Positions 54,240 through 64,000 of a DNA stretch of 64,000 nt are shown here, piece after piece. A program made the position numbers and the translations under genes. The DNA lies in contig CM066294.1 of NCBI GenBank assembly GCA_033816765.1, forward strand, positions 2,356,001 through 2,420,000, given 5' to 3'. A model generated the notes under the pieces. It saw only the letters and a list, made by a program, of their open reading frames with translations, was not told the DNA's origin and did no database searches. The stretch is from Nothopassalora personata (lineage: Eukaryota > Ascomycota > Dothideomycetes > Mycosphaerellales > Mycosphaerellaceae). Position 1 is the stretch's first letter; each line of letters begins with the position of its first letter.

Positions 54240-54468
54240 CGCGTACCGGAGAAGAACCGTCGGGTCCTAGAGGTTAGAACACCCCTTCCTAGGACGGTAA
54301 GGTAGAGACATTCCGCGATTACTTCTTAAGGTTAAAGAGCTCTTTTAGGGTGCAATCCGCCCTAAAACCGACGCTCTCTAAGGAGTATTACTAGGATGCG
54401 ATTAACGACACCTTACTAGCGAGAGAGCGTACTAGGATGCGGCACTTCTAGGATAAGGGAGACGGCGA

Positions 54469-55229
54469 TTGATTGATTATTCCATTAACGTGCTATTTGA
54501 GTCAAAGACTATGCAACACGGGTCTCGAGAACGAGACCAAAATTTGAGAGAAGGAGAAAAGCCCCGTCGTACCCCGGACGTAAAAACTCCTTAAAAGATG
54601 CGAGCAACGCTCGCTATTCGAACCGTAAATCGAATATATTGCGGCGTAGTACGCGCGTACCCGGTAGTCGTGTCTTGTCGAGAATTGCGGTTTGTCGCCT
54701 TGCCCCGGGCGAGACAAGTTTTGCGCCCGTGTCTCGTTCTTGTTTTAAAAAGCCAAGCCGGCCGTACCCGTACGCACCGAGCAAAATCCCAAGAAACACC
54801 CGTTGCCTCTGTTTCAATCCAGTCGCGTTCTCCGGTCTCGAGTGTAGCTCCTCGGTCGCAGTGGCCTCGCTGTCGTCCCCCCCTCGGCCTCTCTTGGTTC
54901 CAGCCGTGCAGTATACGTGGTTTGCGCCCCTAAACGCCTCTCTTGGTTCCAGCCGGCAGTTTACGTGGTTTGCCGGGACGACAGGTAGACAGCGCCTTCG
55001 TTGTTCGAGCGACGTGTACGCTATGTACGTCGCTTTCCCTTCTCGCAGTTCCGGAGTTCTTGTTTGTAGATTTTGAGCGTATCTCGTTCGTTCGGTTCGT
55101 CCGACCTGTCTTTTCTTGTTTCGAGTCGAGTAGGCTTGTATTTTTCGAGAGAGAGAGTCTTAGTTTCTCTTCGTCGTAACGAAGATACTTACGTCGTCCG
55201 CCGCGTGAAGGCGCTCTCTATAGGACGAC
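54469..55229 (-). mobile_element. Non-LTR retroposon (SINE-like), copy 1, 761 bp
   Basis: It is flanked by the 13-bp direct repeat AGGGAGACGGCGA (54,456-54,468 and 55,230-55,242). On the minus strand it starts GTCGTCCTATAGAGAG and ends in a short TCAA tail (here (TTGA)2 then TTATTCC on the plus strand). It appears identical to copy 2 apart from one tail unit. It is not RIP-eroded although it sits in eroded DNA. Its ORFs (up to 145 codons) show no known domain, so it is non-autonomous or non-coding. It contains a 49-bp tandem duplication (units start at 54,888 and 54,937). Confidence 0.8.
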
Positions 55230-58200
55230 AGGGAGACGGCGAACTTAGGAAGGACCCCGTTACTTTCTTTACGTAACTCGATAAAGTCTTCGGTAATAGT
55301 AACGAGCGCGCTAAGGCCCTAGAGTAGCTTACTAAGATTAAACATGCGAACGGTTAACCTTAGTACGATTACTAGATAAAATTCGACGGACTCCTACTAA
55401 GCGCCGGCGGAGAGAACTAGAGCGACGACGCGAAGATTAGTTACTTACGTAACACCTTCTCGAACCCCGTTCGGATATACACGGCGGCCATGCCGAAAAA
55501 GGAGGACTACTAGGAGTTTACGGGGGAGGTCGAACGGATTATAACTAACCTCGAGGATACGGACTAGTTTAAAATAGCCTATAAGAGGTAGAAGGATAAT
55601 AATAAGGACTCTAGTACGACCGCTATAGTTACTACGCGTTCTTTTACGAGAACGGCTAGTAGCTAGGTTAATGCCGATAGTAATACTATTATAGCACTAA
55701 CCCGGATAAGCGGAGGCCGCTCTAGAAGTCATAGAGATCGGAAGGAGGATAAAGGGAGGTAGAGAGCAAAATAGGTAGACACCGCGGAGAGGGATCGTAG
55801 GCGCTAAGAATAGCTCTACTTCCGCTATAGAGCGAGCGGACATCGAGTAAAGGAATGCCCGTACGCCGTAGTAGTCAACCCTACTAGGATTAATACGGCC
55901 TCGGTCGCGCCGATCCTAGAGGACGACGGGTTTAAGTCGGATCCCGAAGAGATAGGAAAAGACTAGCTCCTAGTCGAAAGCTAGAACTAGGAGATAAAGA
56001 AGTACTAGTAAAGGGGTGGAACGTAGTTAAGAGTTCTATAAATAGGAATCTTATATATACCGACGTACTCCTAAACGAAAGTTACGGAACGTTTGCCCTT
56101 ATCAATAAGGGATACATATACTACGCTATAATTAACGGAGACCTAGCGAAAGGCCTCGGTCTCACGTATGTTAGTAACGAGAGCCGTAAGGCTATAGGGT
56201 TTACGAAGGCGATGCGGAACTCGATCGAAGGAGTAGTCGCCTTCCGTATAGAAACTACTAGGTTCTACTAGGTAGTTTATACTTACGTCGTGCCTAATCT
56301 AGACTTCCCTATAATCCTAGGGAACCCGTAGAAGGCGCATAACTAGATCCGGACTGCGCCTAAAAAGCGCCGGTACTACTATAGCTTAGTAAAGAAATAG
56401 GTACCCGAAGGACGTAACTACGAAGAACACGAATCGGGTAAGCGTTTCGCTACGATTGCCACGGCGACCGTAGAAGATATTAAGAAAGCCCTTAGTAAGA
56501 AGGAGCCGCCTACGCGAGAGGAACTTAAGAAGGGCTTGCCTCTAGAACTTTAGGATATATTACCGCTATTTTCTACTAGGGAAGCTAATAAGCTAGCTCC
56601 GTACCGCGGCGACCTTAACTATAAGATCGAGATACGGACGAAAGCCGACGGAAGCCCGGAACCATTGCCCTAGGGACCGCTCTATAGCATGTCTAAAGAC
56701 GAGCTACTTATCCTCTGGAAGTTACTAACGGAACTATAGCGTAAGGGTTACATTCGCCCTTCTACCTTAGAAGCGGCGGCTCCCGTCTTGTTCGTAAGGA
56801 AGCCCGGGGGAGGACTTAGGTTCTACTATAATTATAGAGTATTAAACTCGATTACTAAGTAGGACCGTTATCCGCTACTATTAATCCCGGAAACTATTCG
56901 GAACCTAACGGGCGCTAGATAGATTACGAAGGTAGACGTTATTACCGCATTCTACTACCTTCGGATAGCTCGAGGCAAAGAGTATAAGACGGCTTTTTAA
57001 ACTAGATTCGGTCTATAGGAGTAGCTAGTATGTCCGTTCGGTTTATCCGGGGCCCCTATAACGTTCTAGCAATATATTAACAGTTCATTACGGGACTACC
57101 TAGACGACTTCGCCTCGGCCTACGCTAACGACGTCGTTATTTACTCCGACGGAACAAAAAAGGACTATTTCTATAAGGTTCGTATCGTGCTCTAGAAGCT
57201 TTAGGACGGAGGCCTTTTCCTAGATCTAGGGAAGTATAAGTTCGCGTAGAAGAAGGTTAAGTACCTCGGGTTTATTATACATACCGACGGGATAGGAGTA
57301 GGACCCGACCCCGAGAAGGTAGTAGTAGTAAAGGACTAGAAGGCACCAGTTACCTAGAAGGAAGTGCGGCGTTTCTTAGGCTTCGCGAACTACTACCGGA
57401 TGTTTATTCTAAACTATTCGAAGCTCGCCGAGCCCTTAACGTCGCTAACCGGTAAGAATAAGGTGTTTTCCTAGGGAGATCGTTAGGCTAATGCGTTTAA
57501 GTCCCTAAAGGATAAGTACTATAAAGTACTAGTTTTAGCCTACTAGAACCCGGAGCTCCCTACCTTTTTAGAGACGGACTATAGCGGCTTTACGCTTAGA
57601 GGCGCCCTCCTATAAGAAAAGGACGGAGTCGTAAAACTAGTAGGATTCTACTCGAAGAAGCTTAATAAGCCTAAGATTAACTACGACATTTACGATAAGG
57701 AGATGCTCGCGGTAGTGTCCTATCTTAAAGAATAGGCTCCCGAGTTAAAAACATGTAGGCCCTTTATAATCTAGACGGACTATAAGAACCTAGAATACTT
57801 TATAACGAAGAGACAGCTTTCCGAACGGTAGATCCGGTAGGTTAAGGAAGTTACAAAATTCTAGTTTTTACTAGTGTATAGGCCGGGTACCGAGGCGATT
57901 GTACCGGACGCCCTTTCTCGAAGGGAGTAGGATACACTTAGGTAGGACGACAAGTTATTACGGTATCGTAGGTTTCTTAAACCGGACATCGTAAAGAATT
58001 GGCCGGGCTTAAAGGTAGTAGACGTTAGCTCGACTATAAAGGTTTCGTTAGTACGAATCTTAGCTACGTAGTTCGAAGGACTATCCGCTATAGAAGAGGC
58101 GGATTTACCGGGCGTACTATAGGGACCCTTCTACGACTAAGAGCTAAACGACCTCTAGGAAAGAACTATCGAGAAGGACAGCACGTTCTAAGTAGTACAC

Positions 58201-59550
58201 CGCGCGATTAAGGTAGGAGCGCGTTTACTTCCTAGCGAGGTGAAACTTAAGGTGTAAGTAGGTAACTATAGCATCGACCGTAACGGGTATCTTCGCTACC
58301 GCGGTAGGATTTAGGTGCCTAGAGCTCCTAGTTCTACGGAGTCCGACTATAAGGAGGCGGACACAGCGATTCTATAGAACGACATCCTTCGAACTAAGCT
58401 AATCTAATCCGTACACGATTTACCGGTATACGGCTACCCTAGCCGGGACTCTATAGTATCGATACTAAGTCGTAACTTCTACTAGCCCCTATAGTCTAAG
58501 CACGTAAGGTAGTTCTTAAGGAACTATAACTACTACGGTAGGAATAAGGTGTAGAGAGAACAAAAACACGGCCTCCTACAACCCTTACTGGTCCCCGACC
58601 GATTCTTCTAGGAGATCTTGATAGATTTTATAACAGACATGCCCGAGTCGTAAGGGAACACTTACCTCTAGGTAATTAAGGATCGACTAAGTAAGACCGT
58701 CGTTTTAGAAGCGATGCCTACTATAAAAGCCGAGGACTACGCTAAAAGGTTCTTAGACTACTAGGTAAGATACTACGGCCTCCCTTAAGCTATTACGAGT
58801 AACCGGGGTACTAACTAGACGAGTACCTTCTAGAGGACCTTCTATCGTTTAACCGGTATAAAACAGAGGCTTAGCTCCGCCTACTACCTATAAACCGACG
58901 GAGGCCTAGAATGGTTAAACTAGGAAGTCTAGGCTTACCTCCGTAACTACATTAACTATAAGCAGTCCGACTAGAAACGCTAGCTCCCTACGGCGTAACT
59001 TGCTCTAAACGCGCGGTATTACGCTAGGCTAGGAATAAGCCCCTTCTTCGCGGTATACGGATACGAGGCACTATTACCCGTTTAGTTATAACCGGATCTA
59101 GAGACCTCTTAGTTAGACGCCGCGTAACGGGTAACGCTATTCGTAGAAAGGATGTAAAAGATTACGGACCTATATTAGGCGAGCATAGCGGAAGCCGCCT
59201 AAAAATAGGAGGACTACGCTAACCGGGATAGGAAGCCCGTACTAATCTATCGTGTAGGCGATAAAGTTTAGCTAGATCTACGTAACTATGTTACTATACG
59301 ACTAAAGAAGAGCCTCGACTATAGACACGCGAAGTATACGGTAGTAGAAGTAATCTTACCGTTGTCTATACGCTTGTCTAGGATCCCCGACGGCATCTAC
59401 CCGGTCTTCTATCCTAACTTACTACGACCTATAAGCTAAGACCCCTTACCTAGATAGGAGATCGATAATAAATAGCCGGATCCTATAATAATTAAGTCTT
59501 ACGAAGAGTAGTAGGTAGAAGAGATCCTTTACGCTAGAACTAAGGTTAGA

Positions 59551-60315
59551 TTGATTGATTGATTATTCCATTAACGTGCTATTTGAGTCAAAGACTATGC
59601 AACACGGGTCTCGAGAACGAGACCAAAATTTGAGAGAAGGAGAAAAGCCCCGTCGTACCCCGGACGTAAAAACTCCTTAAAAGATGCGAGCAACGCTCGC
59701 TATTCGAACCGTAAATCGAATATATTGCGGCGTAGTACGCGCGTACCCGGTAGTCGTGTCTTGTCGAGAATTGCGGTTTGTCGCCTTGCCCCGGGCGAGA
59801 CAAGTTTTGCGCCCGTGTCTCGTTCTTGTTTTAAAAAGCCAAGCCGGCCGTACCCGTACGCACCGAGCAAAATCCCAAGAAACACCCGTTGCCTCTGTTT
59901 CAATCCAGTCGCGTTCTCCGGTCTCGAGTGTAGCTCCTCGGTCGCAGTGGCCTCGCTGTCGTCCCCCCCTCGGCCTCTCTTGGTTCCAGCCGTGCAGTAT
60001 ACGTGGTTTGCGCCCCTAAACGCCTCTCTTGGTTCCAGCCGGCAGTTTACGTGGTTTGCCGGGACGACAGGTAGACAGCGCCTTCGTTGTTCGAGCGACG
60101 TGTACGCTATGTACGTCGCTTTCCCTTCTCGCAGTTCCGGAGTTCTTGTTTGTAGATTTTGAGCGTATCTCGTTCGTTCGGTTCGTCCGACCTGTCTTTT
60201 CTTGTTTCGAGTCGAGTAGGCTTGTATTTTTCGAGAGAGAGAGTCTTAGTTTCTCTTCGTCGTAACGAAGATACTTACGTCGTCCGCCGCGTGAAGGCGC
60301 TCTCTATAGGACGAC
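59551..60315 (-). mobile_element. Non-LTR retroposon (SINE-like), copy 2, 765 bp
   Basis: Same sequence as copy 1 with one more TTGA tail unit. It is flanked by a different 14-bp direct repeat, GAACTAAGGTTAGA (59,537-59,550 and 60,316-60,329). Different target repeats at the two copies prove separate insertions. It interrupts the gypsy frame just before the chromodomain. Confidence 0.8.
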
Positions 60316-60641
60316 GAACTAAGGTTAGAGGTAGAGGCCGAGTACGCGAAGTCCTAGTAAAATAGACCGGATACTATAAGCCTACATAGGAACTATTAGG
60401 GTACCTCGCGGACACAGTAGCCGCGGATAACTTCGAGAGGAGATATAGTAACCTAATAACGCATAACGGACCGAAGGAGGCATAGGATACGAATAGAAGG
60501 GGGAGAAGGCGAAAAGGTAAGGATTACTAGAGATTTAGCGTAGATATAGGCGTTTAGGAAAAGGTAGGCGTTCTTTTAGGTTAGGGAGTCTTTTTAGGAG
60601 ATAGAGAGAAGTAAGAAGGTATAGGTAAGTTTAAGAGCGTT

Positions 60642-61414
60642 TCATTTTAGCGGCGTCCGCCGTAAAAGTAGCGGAGCCCGATCCCTTTCGAGATAGCTAC
60701 ATACTATAATAGCCCGGTCGCGGCCCGCGCGAAAGACGAGGGTACCCGAAGGCTAGTTAGTAGAGGCTAAGGCCTAACGCACGCGGCGCTAGCCTAGCTA
60801 GAGGTCGCGTAGGGCGCCCCCGGGACTAAGAGGTCGGTTAGCGATAGTTTTATAACGGGGCCCGTAGTATATACGTCTACCTAAAGGTAAGCTAAGCATT
60901 AGCTACAGTACCTATAACCTTAGCGGCGACCGCGCTAAAAGAATCGGTAAGCGCGTATAAAGAGGCGGAGGCCGTAGAAACTTACCGGGAGAGTATACTA
61001 GTACGCTAGAGAGGCTTTAAAGCCTTCTAGGCTTTAAGGACGGCGCGGAGCTTAGTACGGGCGTCGTCGCTAAAAGACCGTTAGCCGGTAGAAAAGTAGC
61101 GGAGGACGCTAGGGAGGATACTTACGCGCGGTTCTAGTTAGTAGCGCGGGTCCACTTAGCATAGGCGGCGTAGGCGAGCTCCGGCCTAAAACGCGTAGTT
61201 AGCGATAATTTTCCTTCGCGGTCCGCGCGGTATATATATGTCCTCGTAATGCTTACGATTAGTGTTATAGGCCTAGTAGGCGCGCGCGGTTACGCCCTAA
61301 CGATAATTAGCGGACCCCGATAAGAATAGGACAAGGACCGGTACTTATATACTAGGAGACGTAGTCTACGCTAGTAGAGGCGTAGGGGACGTAGTAGATG
61401 CGGCGTTAGGCCAT
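60642..61414 (-). pseudogene. Candidate eroded, spliced CxxC-type gene antisense to Element 4
   Basis: Minus-strand model: ATG at 61,414; introns 61,186-61,256 (GTAAGC..CTAAC..TTTTAG), 61,070-61,125 (GTAAGT..CTAAC..TTTTAG), 60,935-60,985 (GTAAGT..TTTTAG) and 60,826-60,874 (GTATAT..CTAAC..CTTAG); TGA at 60,642-60,644. All joins keep one frame with only TAG/TAA inside. The first join yields PELAYAAYAKWTRATN, which reads as an eroded CxxC motif (Cys to Tyr). It has the same position as in the other two gypsy elements: beyond pol, opposite strand. Splice-like motifs are frequent in RIP-eroded DNA, so the exact model is speculative. Confidence 0.3.
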
Positions 61415-61492
61415 TTTATACTAGGCTCCGGTTAGAGTGTTTCGGTCTCCGTAGGAATTCATTCGGACTTACTTAATAGTATTAATAGGAGA

Positions 61493-61739
61493 TGTTAAGT
61501 TAAGACCTAATAGGATACGTAGTTAGTAGCGGAGTGGAGTAAGAGATTAATCTTTAACTAGCTAACAGCTATAGGGCATGTAGCAATATATTAGGAACTA
61601 ATGCGTTAGTTGTGTTAGATGTCTATCTAAGCTAAAGGGGAGAGAAGGTGTCTTCCGATAAGCTAAGTTATCGTAGATGCCTTAGGCTATTAGATCACAA
61701 CCTAACTGTTAGCTCCCCCTAAGATGCTACATCTTAACA
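61493..61739 (-). repeat. 3' LTR of a minus-strand Ty1/copia element (247 bp)
   Basis: TGTTAAG...CTTAACA with 7-bp perfect inverted ends. On the minus strand a purine run AAGTGGGAG (61,740-61,748) lies directly against it, in the position of a polypurine tract, and copia RNase H sequence follows to the right. The other LTR lies beyond the window. Confidence 0.75.
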
Positions 61740-64000
61740 CTCCCACTTATCTTATATAGGAGGTAACAGTCTACTCTTCTCCTATTAGTAGTATTTAGAC
61801 CTCTATAATAGGTTAAGCTAGCTTACAAACCTCTAGAAGTGTAGACTAGTCTTTAGCTTTATAAACCTATCTACAACTATCTTAGATGTTAGGGTGTACT
61901 TAACAGTAATAAGCCTTCTCTACTAAAGTTTCCTAACAGCATTGTAGGTAATGTTAATGTACTTTAACTTATTATAAACATATGCATCCCTTACTAGGGT
62001 AAGGGCAGCTTAGTTGTTACCTCTTAATTAGACTAGTCTTAAGCTTAATATAGTCTCCTAGTTTCTAGTAATCCTTAGTTAATAGGAACAGTCTCCTACT
62101 AACTCTAGACAGTCTGTCTCCCTTAGTAGTGAAGCTAGGAATTGGGATTGCTTTGTATATGCATTTATAGCTATGTATTTAGCTTCTATTATAGATGTTA
62201 CTACAGACTTTTGCTTCTTACTTATCTAGGAGACTAGTGCCCTATAGAGGAAGAAGACATACCTAAGGATAGAGACTCTGTCTACTTTGTCTATTGCATA
62301 ATTAGAGTTACAGTATCTAACTAGGCATCCTTCTCTATACCTAGAGAAGATAAGGCTAAGATTAGGATATAACCTTAGATATCTTATAATCTTCTTTAAA
62401 GCCTTTATATAGTGGGCGGATAGGTCACTTATAAATAAGCTTATCCTTCCTAGGGCAAAAGCAATGTCTAGCCTTATAATTGTTACTAGCTACATCTATG
62501 TACTATTAATACTCTAGTACTCTGCCTTGTTATACCTCTCATCTATGTAGCTTAAAGGTTTAAGAGCCTTATAGCTATCTATAGGTAAGTATATAGGTGC
62601 TGCCTTCTTATAGTTTATCCCTATCTTAGCAAGGTTGTCCCTAATAAAGTGTCCCTAGTTAAGTTTTAGGATTCCTCTCCTCCTATCCCTTATAACTCTT
62701 ATGCTAAGGATCTTTTTAGGTTTACTAAGATCTTTAATCTTAAAGACTTTACTAAGTTCTCTTTTGAACTAGAGAACATCCGTTAACTTTAGTGTAGCAA
62801 TTAGAATGTTATCTATATATATAAGAATCATGATCTCTTTTTCCTTATAAATAAGTAGGCATAGATCCACCTCTAACTGTGTAAATCTAATCTCTCTAAG
62901 CTTTAACATATAGAGTTGATTCTAATCTCTAGCTGCTTGCTTAAGTCTATATAAGCTTTTAGGGATCTTAAACACTATGTTTAGTAGAAGCTTAACTCCT
63001 AGTAGTAGTAATATAAAGATGTCTTTATAGAGGGTGCTTTCTATGAACGTATTGTTTATATCCACTTAGTAAAGATAGAGATCCTTCTTGCATATAATAG
63101 CTATAAATACCCTAAGGGTGTCCTATCTAACTATAGGCGCAAATGTCTCTATAAAGTTAACACTAAACTTCTATAAAAAGCCCCTTGCAACTAGCCTAGC
63201 CTTAAACTTTTTAATGGCTCCACTAATGCTTCTTTTAACATTAAAGACCTATCTTAACGTAACTAAGTTTGCTCCTTTTAGTAGAACAGTATTCTCCTAG
63301 GTGTTGTTGCTCTATAGAGCATCTAGCTCCTTCTAGATTACTTCCTTCTAAAGGTGTCCCTATTTCTTATTATTTATAGCATCCTTATAGGACTTTAGAA
63401 TTAGGATCTCTTGCTTATATGCAATAACTTCTATAGTTGCTATAAAGGCTATCTCCTTAACTTCTTCTAGGAATTCACTATCCTATAGTACTAAATCATC
63501 CACTAATTGCATAGCTGTAAAGAAAGCTTAGTAGTAAGCAGCAAGGTTCTCTAAGAGGTCTATTGCTTCTCCCACTTTAGTAGCTAGTTCAGGTATAGGG
63601 ACTATAGATCTTAGGGCTTTCTGTTTCTATTTATAGCCCTTAACATTATAGTTAGCCCTCCTCTTACTAAGGGATAATCTAAGAGTAGTTACTTGTGTCC
63701 TAGTAATATTCTTTTCCTAGAGATCTAGTAAACTTATCTTAATTAGCTTATCGATTTTCTAAAATTCCCCTATATTCTTTAGAGGCTAGGGAAGTTGCAT
63801 AAACAGCTTTCTTAGCTAGGCTATTACTAGGCTACTCTACTAAATGATTAAATGGTGAATAGGTTACTCTAAGGATATGTCCTTCCTTAGCCTCCCTAAG
63901 GGTCTCCTAGCTAGTGCATTGCTTAATAGATTCAATTTTGTAACATTGAGATCTATATTACCTCTAGGTTAGTCCTTAAAGAAGTCTATATATGTGTATT
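61740..64000 (-). mobile_element. RIP-eroded Ty1/copia pol, 3' part (RT and RNase H), runs off the window
   Basis: The minus strand reads copia RNase H (SAHYIKALKKIIRYLRLYPN; LVRYCNSNYAIDKVDRV) at about 62,270-62,430 and RT with LIYIDNILIAT at about 62,785-62,835, an eroded YVDD motif. The element is truncated by the window edge. It is probably not the missing 3' part of the copia element at 31,065-42,205, since strand and position differ. Confidence 0.75.

Larger units (their letters stand above)
54240..60540 (+). mobile_element. RIP-eroded Ty3/gypsy chromovirus (Element 4) carrying two retroposon insertions
   Basis: Plus strand. A gag region (ELRKDPVTFFT and on) has an eroded knuckle YFRYRASGHRVKECPYA at about 55,812-55,865. 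Protease about 56,060-56,330. RT about 56,770-57,180 with the active site eroded to YANDVV. RNase H about 57,570-57,930. Integrase about 58,400-58,960. A chromodomain-like VRGRGRVREVLVK.TGYYKP lies after 60,330. Removing each 0.76-kb insertion with one copy of its target repeat keeps the frame (DKGDGELRKDP in gag; ILYARTKVRGRGR near the end). Stops are TAG/TAA. Its LTRs were not identified. Confidence 0.8.

Noticed and set aside
54600..54640. tRNA-like B box (GGTTCGAATAG on the minus strand) in the retroposon
   Set aside because: It departs from the consensus at the end, lies far from the element's 5' end, and no A box was found at a fitting distance; not enough to call a tRNA-derived SINE.
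54469..60315. A 5.8-kb LTR retrotransposon with 0.76-kb LTRs
   Set aside because: The two repeats lack TG..CA ends, differ in tail length, and each has its own different 13-14 bp target duplication. The gypsy frame continues outside them on both sides. They are independent retroposon insertions.

Overview
The window looks like a piece of a filamentous ascomycete genome (Pezizomycotina, most likely a dothideomycete; the class is an inference). The signs are short GT-AG introns of 48-68 bp with CTAAC/CTGAC branch sites, fungal housekeeping genes, and retrotransposons eroded by a repeat-induced point mutation (RIP)-like process. In the eroded blocks CpA and TpG are almost absent, TpA is in excess, CpG is kept, and old reading frames carry TAG/TAA where Gln codons would be expected.

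Layout. (1) About 1-14,075 is a RIP-eroded repeat block: a minus-strand Ty3/gypsy fragment and an unidentified eroded plus-strand coding sequence that was split by a solo LTR. An intact, non-eroded Ty3/gypsy chromovirus (6,112-13,411, here Element 1) lies inside it. (2) A minisatellite at about 14,075-14,285 marks the edge. (3) About 14,290-30,283 is a gene island: acetyl-CoA acyltransferase (thiolase), a lysine-rich DUF3245-like protein, mitochondrial succinyl-CoA ligase beta subunit, a YggS/PROSC-type PLP-binding protein, a secreted GH78-like glycosidase, a decayed DUF5695-like gene and a GPI-type cupredoxin. (4) About 30,284-64,000 is a nested repeat block. It holds a 781-bp palindrome next to an eroded Ty1/copia element, a second intact chromovirus (31,336-39,021, Element 2), a scrambled gypsy fragment, a gypsy remnant carrying a complete but eroded gypsy insertion (45,956-52,796, Element 3), another eroded gypsy element carrying two near-identical 0.76-kb retroposons, and the 3' part of a minus-strand copia element.

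How the parts relate. Five boundaries are fixed by target-site duplications read directly: CTATC for the solo LTR, ACCGT for Element 1, CTATT for Element 2, GTAGA for Element 3, and 13- and 14-bp duplications for the two retroposons. Elements 1 and 2 have identical LTR pairs and open gag and pol frames, so they arrived after the surrounding repeats were mutated, or RIP no longer acts. The island genes are ordinary metabolic and secreted-protein genes and show no operon-like logic.

Best candidates for something undescribed: (a) three unrelated gypsy elements share a geometry suggesting Tf1-like self-primed reverse transcription; (b) three eroded gypsy elements seem to carry an antisense, possibly spliced, CxxC-type gene downstream of pol; (c) a 0.76-kb retroposon has a (TCAA)n 3' tail; (d) a palindromic LTR-like unit abuts a copia half-tRNA primer site.
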